Source: ZC4RG42 sp003242425
Lineage (GTDB): Bacteria > Pseudomonadota > Gammaproteobacteria > Burkholderiales > SG8-39
Reading direction: 5' to 3'
Length of the DNA: 5,610 bases
Assembly (NCBI GenBank): GCA_937907425.1
Contig: CALCIE010000059.1
Span: forward strand, 1-5,610
Shown here: piece after piece, positions 1 to 5,585 of the stretch
Layout of the letters: every line of letters starts with the position of its first letter
Position numbering within the stretch: position 1 is the first letter of the stretch
Notes under the pieces: model-generated
The model's input: only the letters and a program-made list of their open reading frames with translations
Databases searched by the model: none
What the model was told of the DNA's origin: nothing
Position numbers and translations under genes: made by a program

Positions 1-1
1 G

Positions 2-277
2 TTCACTTCCACCGCCACGCAGCACGGCGGCCAGGAATCGACCATCCTGAGCTTCCATACCGTGCTGTTGCATCTGGGCATGATCATCGTCGGCCTGCCT
101 TACGCCTTCCAGAAGCAGATGGAGATGGGCGAGATCCTCGGCGGGTCGCCTTACGGTGCGGCCACCATCACCGGTGGCGACGGCAGCCGCCAGCCTTCGC
201 AGATCGAACTGGAAGGCGCGCGTTTCCAGGGCCGGCACGTGGCGACCATCGCCGCGCGGCACGCGGCGCGGGCCTGA
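2..277 (+). CDS. wrbA: WrbA-type NAD(P)H:quinone oxidoreductase (C-terminal part, 5' end outside window)
   Basis: The reading frame enters from the left edge and gives the last 91 residues of a protein that in this family is about 200 residues long, so roughly the N-terminal half is missing. WrbA is a cytoplasmic, tetrameric flavodoxin-like FMN protein that reduces quinones by two electrons at the expense of NAD(P)H and is associated with oxidative and stationary-phase stress. The visible part starts at FTSTATQHGGQEST, the family's H-G-G-Q-E loop next to the flavin, and contains the diagnostic GGSPYGA and GGDGSRQPS segments followed by the typical end (ELEGARFQGRHVA). A GTG at 62 is only an internal codon. 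The gene ends 18 bases before the convergent PAP2 gene, with no clear terminator between. Family assignment is by motif recognition and is secure; the substrate is inferred from the family. Confidence 0.93.
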   Translation, partial: FTSTATQHGGQESTILSFHTVLLHLGMIIVGLPYAFQKQMEMGEILGGSPYGAATITGGDGSRQPSQIELEGARFQGRHVATIAARHAARA

Positions 278-295
278 GGCGGGCACCGCGGGTTC

Positions 296-1045
296 TCAAG
301 CGTCGTTATCGGCGGCGCGCTCCACCATGCCGCGCCGCTGCAGCGCATGCGCCGCCAGCCAGCACAGCGCAGCCCATGCGGCGCCGGCCGTCCAGCCGGC
401 CAGCACATCGGTGGGCCAGTGCACGCCCAGATAGACGCGGCTCACACCGGTGAGCACCGTGAGCACGAGTGCCACGATGAGCAAATAGGCTTTGAGGCGG
501 GCGCGCCGCTCCGTACGCGCGAGCAGGGCGGCGAGTGTGAGATAGGTGACGGCGGACATCATCGAGTGGCCGCTGGGAAAGCTCGCCGTCGAAACCAAGG
601 TTTCGTGGGGGACCAGGTCCGGACGAGGCCGGTCGAATCCCAGTTTCAGCATGCTGCTCAATAGCTGGCCGCCAAGCACGGCCGCGACGGTGAAAAGCGC
701 GGTGCGATACCGGTGCGCGAGCAGCATGTAGCCCGCAGCGCTCAGGGTGACGAGCGTCAGCACGCCGAAGCTTCCCAGCGCGGTGAAGTCGCGCATCATC
801 TCTTCCACCCAGGGCGGACCGAGCGGATCCGCGCCGTCGTCGCTGCGCAGCGCGCGCAGCAGTTTCTCGTCGAGGCTGTGCGTTTCGCCTTCCACGACCG
901 CGTCCGCGACGGTCATGAAGCCCCAGGCGCCCGCGCAGAACACCGCCAGCCACAGCAACAGACCGAGCTGATGGTGGCCCAGGCGGCCGAGCAAGGCCTC
1001 GAGACACAGCCTCAGTTTGTGGATGTGCGTACGGAACACGCGCAT
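296..1045 (-). CDS. PAP2-family membrane phosphatase
   Basis: A 249-residue integral membrane protein with all three signatures of the PAP2 / type 2 phosphatidic acid phosphatase superfamily: K134-x6-R141-P142 (KLGFDRPRP), P157-S-G-H160, and S202-R203-x5-H209-x3-D213. H209 would be the phosphorylated nucleophile and H160 the proton donor by family analogy. About six hydrophobic helices are visible (near 28-50, 91-110, 115-133, 162-177, 185-205 and 212-235), with the motifs at membrane-edge loops. Enzymes of this kind dephosphorylate lipid phosphates such as phosphatidate, phosphatidylglycerol phosphate or undecaprenyl pyrophosphate; the substrate cannot be read from sequence. The ATG at 1045 is the only good in-frame start that keeps the first helix, but it has no recognisable Shine-Dalgarno sequence. 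The gene is divergent from the GT4-glycosidase unit and convergent with wrbA, so it is probably transcribed alone. Confidence 0.92.
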   Translation of the reverse strand: MRVFRTHIHKLRLCLEALLGRLGHHQLGLLLWLAVFCAGAWGFMTVADAVVEGETHSLDEKLLRALRSDDGADPLGPPWVEEMMRDFTALGSFGVLTLVTLSAAGYMLLAHRYRTALFTVAAVLGGQLLSSMLKLGFDRPRPDLVPHETLVSTASFPSGHSMMSAVTYLTLAALLARTERRARLKAYLLIVALVLTVLTGVSRVYLGVHWPTDVLAGWTAGAAWAALCWLAAHALQRRGMVERAADNDA

Positions 1046-1155
1046 ATGCGCCGAGGGAGAAAACGCCGCGCTATGGTAGCCAATCGCGGCCGTCTTCGCG
1101 CGATGGCTGCGCCTTGACGCGTTTCTCGCGCATTCCGCCGCGTGAGCGTTCGACG

Positions 1156-1179
1156 GAACCGCACGACGCCGGGCGGTTC
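1156..1179. repeat. 7-bp perfect inverted repeat upstream of the GT4 promoter
   Basis: GAACCGC (1156-1162) and GCGGTTC (1173-1179) are perfect reverse complements separated by 10 bases. The element lies about 70 bases upstream of the start site predicted from the 1203-1230 promoter, and between the two divergent genes. It could be an operator for a dimeric regulator or chance in GC-rich DNA; only one copy was seen. Confidence 0.3.
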
Positions 1180-1202
1180 ATCGCGACGAGCCTTGCCGAG
1201 GC

Positions 1203-1230
1203 TTGAATTGCGGAAGAGCGCCCATATAGT
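1203..1230 (+). promoter_or_regulatory. Sigma-70-like promoter for the GT4-glycosidase unit
   Basis: A -35 box TTGAAT (1203-1208, four of six consensus bases) is followed after 16 bases by a -10 box TATAGT (1225-1230, five of six). This AT-rich patch stands out in an otherwise GC-rich intergenic region and is correctly oriented for the glycosyltransferase. Transcription would begin near 1237 and leave a leader of about 88 bases before the ATG at 1325. I saw no riboswitch-like structure in that leader. Confidence 0.55.
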
Positions 1231-1324
1231 TCTCTACGCCGTTAAGGAGCCGTTTCCGGCCGCCCCGGCGGATCGTGGCCTTCGCGCCCTTGTTATCGCA
1301 ACCCGATTTCAAAGCACGATTGCC

Positions 1325-2404
1325 ATGAAGATCGCACAAGTCTCCCCCCTGTTCGAGAGCGTGCCGCCCAAACTCTACGGCGGAACCGAGCGCGTCGTTT
1401 CCTATCTCACGGAGGAACTGGTCCGGCTCGGACACGAAGTGACGCTGTTCGCGAGCGGCGATTCCATCACCGGCGCGGAACTGGTGCCCTGCGTGCCCCG
1501 CGCCTTGCGCCTGGACGACGCGGTACGCGATCCCTGGTCCCATCACATCCTGCAACTGGAACGCGTGCGTCAGCGCGCTGCGGAATTCGACATCATCCAC
1601 TACCACGTGGACTATCTGCATTTCCCCGCGTTACGCGGGGCGGCGCACAAGACCGTGACGACGCTGCACGGCCGTCTGGATCTGCCCGACCTGGTGCCGC
1701 TGTACCGGGAGTTCGACGACATGCCGGTGGTGTCGATCTCCAACGCGCAACGCGCGCCCCTGCCGTTCGCGAACTGGGTCGGCACGGTGTATCACGGCCT
1801 GCCGGCGAACCTGTGCCGCTACACCGAGACGCCGCAGGGCGACTACTTCGCTTTTCTCGGCCGTATCTCGCCGGAAAAGCGGGTGGACCGCGCCATCGAA
1901 ATCGCGCGGCGCGCCGGTGTACGGCTGCGTATCGCCGCCAAGGTCGACGCGGCCGACCGCACGTACTACCGCGAGCGCATCGAGCCCTTGCTCAGGCAGC
2001 CGGGCATCGAATACATCGGCGAGATCGGCGAGCACGAAAAATCGGAGTTCCTGGGCAACGCGCGGGCGCTGCTGTTTCCCATCGACTGGCCCGAGCCTTT
2101 CGGTCTGGTGATGATCGAGGCGATGTCCTGCGGCACCCCGGTGATCGCCTGGCCCTGCGGTTCGGTGCCCGAAGTGATGGAGCACGGCACGAGCGGTTAC
2201 GTCGTCTCGAGCATCGAAGAGGCCGTCGAGGCGGTGGGCAAGATCGACCAGTTGCCGCGCCGCAAGGTGCGCGAATACTTCGAACGCCGTTTCTCCGCGC
2301 GCCGCATGGCCGAAGACTACCTGCGCATCTACAGGCGCCTGCTCGGCGAACCGCTGCCTGCCGACCGCGACACGACGCCTGCGCGGGTCTATCGCGTGGC
2401 CTGA
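1325..2404 (+). CDS. Family 4 glycosyltransferase (GT4, GT-B fold)
   Basis: A 359-residue cytoplasmic retaining glycosyltransferase that would move a sugar from a nucleotide-sugar donor to an unidentified acceptor. The N-terminal Rossmann domain opens with MKIAQVSPLFES and has the glycine loop Y18-G-G-T-E22, where many GT4 enzymes bind donor phosphate. The linker region has HGR (115-117) and YHGLP (156-160). The C-terminal domain has GRISPEKR (179-186), supplying the usual R/K donor-phosphate contacts, and the canonical E-x7-E motif E257-PFGLVMI-E265 followed by SCGTPVIA. The frame stays open upstream to a GTG at 1142, but the ATG at 1325 is chosen because family similarity begins there and the promoter at 1203-1230 lies inside the extension. 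No good Shine-Dalgarno precedes it. The stop is 12 bases before the glycosidase gene, so the two are very likely co-transcribed. Sugar and acceptor are unknown. Confidence 0.9.
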   Translation: MKIAQVSPLFESVPPKLYGGTERVVSYLTEELVRLGHEVTLFASGDSITGAELVPCVPRALRLDDAVRDPWSHHILQLERVRQRAAEFDIIHYHVDYLHFPALRGAAHKTVTTLHGRLDLPDLVPLYREFDDMPVVSISNAQRAPLPFANWVGTVYHGLPANLCRYTETPQGDYFAFLGRISPEKRVDRAIEIARRAGVRLRIAAKVDAADRTYYRERIEPLLRQPGIEYIGEIGEHEKSEFLGNARALLFPIDWPEPFGLVMIEAMSCGTPVIAWPCGSVPEVMEHGTSGYVVSSIEEAVEAVGKIDQLPRRKVREYFERRFSARRMAEDYLRIYRRLLGEPLPADRDTTPARVYRVA

Positions 2405-2406
2405 AG

Positions 2407-2412
2407 AGGAGG
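2407..2412 (+). promoter_or_regulatory. Strong ribosome binding site for the glycosidase
   Basis: AGGAGG lies 4 bases before the ATG at 2417, in the 12-base gap after the GT4 stop. It fixes the glycosidase start and indicates efficient, independent initiation within one transcript; the upstream gene has no comparable site. Confidence 0.75.
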
Positions 2413-2416
2413 GCGG

Positions 2417-4615
2417 ATGGCTTCGTCTCCTGCCGACGCGCCGCCGAGCCCGCACGAGCCGGGTGCCCGTGTGCTGATTCCGGGCGTGGTGTCGCTGCTC
2501 GACGCCCAGCGGCGTACGCTCAAGCACGGCGACACCTACGCGCTGTTCGACGACTACGGCGACATCCTCGATCACGACGGCAGCCCGGCCGGACTGTTCC
2601 ATCAGGACATGCGGCATCTCGCCGGCCTGCGTTTCCGCATCGAGGATCGCGCGCCGCTGCTGCTCAGCTCGACCGTCCAGCGCAACAACTTCCTGCTCAA
2701 CGTCGATCTCACCAATCCCGACGTGTACGACGGCAAGCGGCTGGTGCTGGAGAAAGACAGCTTCCATGTTGCGCGCACCAAATTCCTCTGGCAGGCGGGC
2801 TGCTACGAGCTGTTCCGCATTTCGAGCTATCTCGCCCGTGCGTACAGCCTGCGGGTCTCGCTCACCTTCGGCACCGATTTCGCGGACATGTTCGAGGTGC
2901 GCGGCCATCGCCGCTCGCAATGCGGCTTGCGCGAGGTGGCGGTGGAGGGCCGGGACGCGGTCGTCTACAGCTATCACGGCCTGGACGGGCGCCTGCGCCG
3001 CACGCGGCTCGTCTTCCATCCCGCGCCCACCCGGCTCGACATCAGCCGTGCCGAGTGGACGCTGGATTTCGGACCGCGCGAACGCAAGATGCTGAGCGTG
3101 ACCGTGCAATGCCTGGTAGGCGAAGGGGAGGAGGGCAAGGCGCGCGAAACCGGTTTCTTCACCGCCATCCGTCACGCGCGCCGGGCGTACGTGCATGCCG
3201 GCCGGCGCGGCGCGGCGATCAAAACGTCCAACGAACTGATCAACGAAGTGCTCGCGCGCTCCTCGGCGGACCTCACCATGCTGGTGACCGATACCGCGGA
3301 GGGACCGTATCCCTATGCCGGCGTGCCGTGGTTCTGCACCGCCTTCGGCCGCGACGGCCTCATCACAGCGATCGAGACGTTGTGGGCCGATCCCTCCATC
3401 GCGCGCGGCGTGTTGCGTTTCCTTGCCGCCACACAGGCGGACAGGGTCGATCCGGATCGCGACGCCGAACCGGGCAAGATCCTGCACGAGACCCGGCAGG
3501 GCGAGCTCGCGCAAATCGGCGAAGTGCCGTTCGGACGCTATTACGGTTCCGTGGACGCCACGCCGCTGTTCGTCGTGCTTGGCGCGCTGTACTGGGAGCG
3601 CACGCGCGACGAAGCGACGCTGCGCGCCATCTGGCCGAACATCAAAGCCGCGCTGCACTGGATCGACCGCTACGGCGATGTGGACGGCGACGGTTTCGTG
3701 GAATACGGACGCCGCAGCGAAGGCGGGCTGCGCAATCAGGGTTGGAAGGATTCGGGCGATTCCATCTTCCATGCCGACGGTGCGCTTGCGGAAGGGCCGA
3801 TCGCGCTCTGCGAAGTGCAGGGCTATGTGTATCAGGCCAAAATCGGCGCCGCGCGCATCGCCCGCGATCTGGGCGAGCCGGTCCTTGCAGGACAGTTGGA
3901 AACGGAGGCCCGGCGGCTGCGCGAACGTTTCGAGGACGTCTTCTGGTGCGAGCCGCTCGGCACCTATGCGCTCGCGCTCGACGGGCGCAAACGCCCTTGC
4001 GCCGTACGCACTTCCAACGCGGGCCATGCACTGTATTCCGGCATCGCCAGTCCGGAACGCGCGCGCCGCGTCGCACGCGGGCTGTTCGACAGCAGCTTCT
4101 TCACCGGCTGGGGCATCCGCACCGTGAGCGACAAGGAACGCCGGTTCAACCCGGCTTCCTATCACAACGGTTCGATCTGGCCGCACGACAACGCCATCAT
4201 CGCGCTCGGTCTGGCGCGCTACGGCTTCAAGGATGAAGTGCTGCGGCTCACCCAGGCCCTGTTCGAGGCGGCGGAGCACATGGAGCTGAGGCGCCTGCCA
4301 GAGCTCTACTGCGGCTTCAAGCGCAAACCCGACAAATCGCCGGTGCTCTATCCCGTCGCCTGTTCGCCGCAGGCCTGGGCGGCATGCGCGCCGTTCGCAT
4401 TGCTTCAGGCCTGCCTGGGGCTCGAGCTCGACGCGGCGAGCGGAACCGTGAGACTGCTGCGTCCTTATCTGCCGGTTTCACTGGAATGGCTGCAGATCCG
4501 CGATCTGCAAGTCGGGCAGGCCCGGGTCGATCTGCTGGTGCGCGGTCAACGCGAAAACGTCGCCGTCAGCCTGCTGCGCCGCGAGGGCGGCGGACAGGTC
4601 GAAATCTTGCTCTGA
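2417..4615 (+). CDS. Amylo-alpha-1,6-glucosidase-like glycoside hydrolase (GDE N-terminal domain plus (alpha/alpha)6 barrel)
   Basis: A 732-residue protein without signal peptide or membrane segments, so probably cytoplasmic. Residues about 17-215 form a beta-rich domain of the glycogen-debranching N-terminal type (start IPGVVSLLDA; GDTYALFDDYGDI; GLFHQDMRHLAGL). Residues about 265-700 form the helical barrel related to debranching-enzyme C domains. Motifs in order are WFCTAFGRDG (305-314), KILHETRQGEL (354-364), YYGSVDATPLF (375-385), NQGWKDSGDSI (440-450), CEVQGYVYQA (465-474), SYHNGSIWPHDNA (581-593) and LPELYCG (627-633). By analogy with eukaryotic and archaeal debranching enzymes, D445 (the WKD aspartate, like their TWMD) is the likely general acid, and E629 is a candidate base; both are inference. 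The family is annotated as removing alpha-1,6-linked glucose from branched glucans, but proteins of this layout also sit far from glycogen genes, so the true substrate may be another alpha-glucoside made by the adjacent GT4. No glgA, glgB, glgC or glgP is present. Confidence 0.88.
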   Translation: MASSPADAPPSPHEPGARVLIPGVVSLLDAQRRTLKHGDTYALFDDYGDILDHDGSPAGLFHQDMRHLAGLRFRIEDRAPLLLSSTVQRNNFLLNVDLTNPDVYDGKRLVLEKDSFHVARTKFLWQAGCYELFRISSYLARAYSLRVSLTFGTDFADMFEVRGHRRSQCGLREVAVEGRDAVVYSYHGLDGRLRRTRLVFHPAPTRLDISRAEWTLDFGPRERKMLSVTVQCLVGEGEEGKARETGFFTAIRHARRAYVHAGRRGAAIKTSNELINEVLARSSADLTMLVTDTAEGPYPYAGVPWFCTAFGRDGLITAIETLWADPSIARGVLRFLAATQADRVDPDRDAEPGKILHETRQGELAQIGEVPFGRYYGSVDATPLFVVLGALYWERTRDEATLRAIWPNIKAALHWIDRYGDVDGDGFVEYGRRSEGGLRNQGWKDSGDSIFHADGALAEGPIALCEVQGYVYQAKIGAARIARDLGEPVLAGQLETEARRLRERFEDVFWCEPLGTYALALDGRKRPCAVRTSNAGHALYSGIASPERARRVARGLFDSSFFTGWGIRTVSDKERRFNPASYHNGSIWPHDNAIIALGLARYGFKDEVLRLTQALFEAAEHMELRRLPELYCGFKRKPDKSPVLYPVACSPQAWAACAPFALLQACLGLELDAASGTVRLLRPYLPVSLEWLQIRDLQVGQARVDLLVRGQRENVAVSLLRREGGGQVEILL

Positions 4616-4721
4616 TCCTGCCGCGGCGCGGGCACTGTCAAAACCTGCGCCGCTTCATGCATTCCCGCAAGCGTCGCCGGGCGAGGGCAGCTTTCACACG
4701 GCTTGGCCATGATGCTGATCT

Positions 4722-4735
4722 TTGACCGTGCTCAA
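4722..4735. promoter_or_regulatory. FNR/Anr-like binding site upstream of the universal stress protein
   Basis: TTGAC-CGTG-CTCAA is a perfect TTGA-N6-TCAA palindrome that matches 8 of the 10 defined bases of the FNR/Anr consensus TTGAT-N4-ATCAA (C replaces T and A at the two inner positions). Its centre is 4728.5, about 41 bases upstream of the start site predicted from the CAAGAT element at 4757-4762. That is the class II activator position for this regulator family. Control by oxygen limitation, or by another CRP/FNR-type protein, is inferred. Confidence 0.45.
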
Positions 4736-4756
4736 AATCGCCCGGCGGAATCGATT

Positions 4757-4762
4757 CAAGAT
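4757..4762 (+). promoter_or_regulatory. Possible -10 element for the universal stress protein gene
   Basis: CAAGAT matches only three of six consensus bases and has no -35 box at proper spacing, which is what an activator-dependent promoter would look like. It would give a start near 4769 and a leader of about 24 bases containing the ribosome binding site. The call depends on the FNR-like site upstream; alone it would not be reported. Confidence 0.3.
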
Positions 4763-4780
4763 GTGTCCTGTCTATCGCGA

Positions 4781-4785
4781 AGGAG
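4781..4785 (+). promoter_or_regulatory. Ribosome binding site deciding the universal stress protein start
   Basis: AGGAG (AAGGAG with the base before it) sits 7 bases before the ATG at 4793. The reading frame stays open upstream to 4703, but those 30 codons have no such site and resemble no UspA N-terminus, so 4793 is the start. Confidence 0.8.
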
Positions 4786-4792
4786 ATGCATC

Positions 4793-5254
4793 ATGATCCG
4801 CCACATCCTCTTGCCCACCGACGGTTCGAGTCTTTCGCTCGAGGCCGTGAAAGCCGGGGTCGACATGGCGAAATCGTATTCCGCCGCCGTGACCATCTAT
4901 CACGCCCTCGAACCCTTTCCGCTCTTCCTGCGCGACGAATCGCCGGTACTGAATCCGAATCTGGTGAAACAACTGGAGCAGGAGACGCGTGAAGCGGGCG
5001 AGCGGCTGGCGGAAGAGGCCAAGCGCCTCGCTGAAGAATCGGGGGTGTCAGTGAAGGTTGAGGTCGATCGCCCGCTTTCGCCGGACGAAGGCATCGTGGA
5101 AGCCGCCAAGCGTTGCGGCTGCGACCTGATCTTCATGGCCTCGCACGGCCGTAGCGGCGTCGCCCGGCTGCTGCTCGGCAGCGTGGCGCAGAAGGTATTG
5201 GCGCGCTCGCCGGTTCCCGTCATGGTCTATCGCGGCTCGCGCGAATCCAACTAA
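4793..5254 (+). CDS. Universal stress protein, UspA family
   Basis: A single-domain, 153-residue UspA-fold protein of the usual length. It opens with the typical first strand and loop MIRHILLPTDGS, where D10 is the conserved aspartate that contacts the nucleotide in ATP-binding members. It ends with the diagnostic C-terminal block DLIFMASHGRSG...LLLGSVAQKVL...PVPVMVY. The nucleotide motif G-2x-G-9x-G-(S/T) is present as A116-S-H-G119-9x-G129-S130: the first glycine is alanine, a substitution I recall from many proteobacterial members, so ATP binding is still plausible. Residues about 56-83 are a charged helix rich in E, K and R. Such proteins form cytoplasmic dimers and support survival under starvation, oxygen limitation or other stress; the exact role here is unknown. 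It lies 177 bases after the glycosidase with its own ribosome binding site and a possible FNR-controlled promoter. Confidence 0.93.
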   Translation: MIRHILLPTDGSSLSLEAVKAGVDMAKSYSAAVTIYHALEPFPLFLRDESPVLNPNLVKQLEQETREAGERLAEEAKRLAEESGVSVKVEVDRPLSPDEGIVEAAKRCGCDLIFMASHGRSGVARLLLGSVAQKVLARSPVPVMVYRGSRESN

Positions 5255-5297
5255 CCTTGACAGCGCGATGAGTGGTGCGCCTCTGCCGCATGCGGGG

Positions 5298-5320
5298 CGC
5301 GCCCCGTCGGCGCGTTTCTT
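5298..5320 (+). terminator. Probable intrinsic terminator after the universal stress protein gene
   Basis: CGCGCC (5298-5303), loop CCGTC, then GGCGCG (5309-5314) form a 6-bp all-GC stem, extendable by two G-U pairs into the following TTTCTT (5315-5320). It lies 43 bases after the stress-protein stop. The U-tract is short and interrupted, so termination may be partial. An overlapping 14-base palindrome, CGGGGCGCGCCCCG (5293-5306), can form a competing hairpin. Confidence 0.5.
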
Positions 5321-5345
5321 GAATGGCCATGGATGCGGAAAATCC

Positions 5346-5350
5346 AGGAG
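5346..5350 (+). promoter_or_regulatory. Ribosome binding site deciding the start of the 75-residue protein
   Basis: AGGAG lies 7 bases before the ATG at 5358. The same frame is open back to 5268, but that extension runs through the terminator hairpin and has no comparable site. Confidence 0.7.
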
Positions 5351-5357
5351 CATTGTC

Positions 5358-5585
5358 ATGGCCAGACGCAAACAGCGCAGCAGCTCGGAATCCGTCCCGC
5401 AACAGCGGGACGATTCCCAGTCGGAATTCTCGGTCAACGAATCCCTGAAGCAGGCGGCCGCCGACGACCGGAAGAAGGAACAGCACGACGCAGGAAAAGA
5501 ACCCCGGCCGCAACAAGGCGTACAGGAAGAAGGATTCAGCTCGGAGTCCGAGTTCTCCGTAAGCCAGCGTCGCGAGGAAGAATGA
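5358..5585 (+). CDS. Small disordered hydrophilic protein with a duplicated SxSEFSV peptide (unknown function)
   Basis: A complete 75-residue protein that I do not recognise. It is built almost only from S, E, Q, R, K, D, A, G and P, with no Cys, Trp, Tyr, Ile or Thr and one Leu. There are 17 acidic and 13 basic residues, so it should be intrinsically disordered and soluble. The first residues (MARRKQR) are basic and the end (RREEE) is strongly charged; there is no signal peptide or membrane segment. The peptide S-x-S-E-F-S-V occurs at 20-26 and 62-68, 42 residues apart, and supplies two of the three Phe (F24, F66; the third is F60) and two of the four Val residues. The middle (about 31-58) is a charged Q/K/E/D linker. 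That the two copies use different codons argues for a real protein rather than a chance frame. Position after a stress-protein gene suggests, but does not show, a stress role. The gene ends 25 bases before the window edge. Confidence 0.72.
   Translation: MARRKQRSSSESVPQQRDDSQSEFSVNESLKQAAADDRKKEQHDAGKEPRPQQGVQEEGFSSESEFSVSQRREEE
5415..5435 (+). repeat. First copy of the SxSEFSV-coding repeat
   Basis: This 21-base segment encodes S-Q-S-E-F-S-V, residues 20-26 of the small protein, with codons TCC CAG TCG GAA TTC TCG GTC. It pairs with the copy at 5541-5561; the start-to-start distance is 126 bases, exactly 42 codons. Confidence 0.7.
5541..5561 (+). repeat. Second copy of the SxSEFSV-coding repeat
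   Basis: This segment encodes S-E-S-E-F-S-V, residues 62-68, with codons TCG GAG TCC GAG TTC TCC GTA. Of the six residues identical between copies, five use a different codon; only TTC for Phe is shared. The peptide is kept while the DNA has drifted. Confidence 0.7.

Noticed and set aside
278..295. GCGG-GCA-CCGC hairpin between wrbA and the PAP2 gene as a possible shared terminator.
   Set aside because: The stem is only 4 bp with an uneven outer extension, and there is no T-run on either strand.
1244..1249. AAGGAG Shine-Dalgarno-like sequence in the GT4 leader.
   Set aside because: No ATG, GTG or TTG follows at usable spacing, and it is about 75 bases from the real start.
1142..1324. N-terminal extension of the glycosyltransferase from a GTG at 1142.
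   Set aside because: The extra 61 residues do not resemble GT4 proteins, which begin at MKIAQVSPLFES, and the best promoter of the region lies inside the extension.
1813..4236. An 807-codon plus-strand open frame in another phase over the same genes.
   Set aside because: The translation is dominated by Arg, Ala and Gly, it crosses the GT4-glycosidase junction, and it has no domain; it is a compositional shadow.
1631..4279. An 882-codon open frame on the minus strand across the GT4 and glycosidase genes.
   Set aside because: It is antisense to two genes with clear catalytic motifs and its translation is low-complexity Arg/Ala/Gly/Val/His-rich with no recognisable domain. Long antisense frames are expected opposite G/C-ending codons.
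4704..4718. TTGGCC...GC resembling a sigma-54 promoter before the stress-protein gene.
   Set aside because: The GG and GC elements are only 7 bases apart instead of the required 10.
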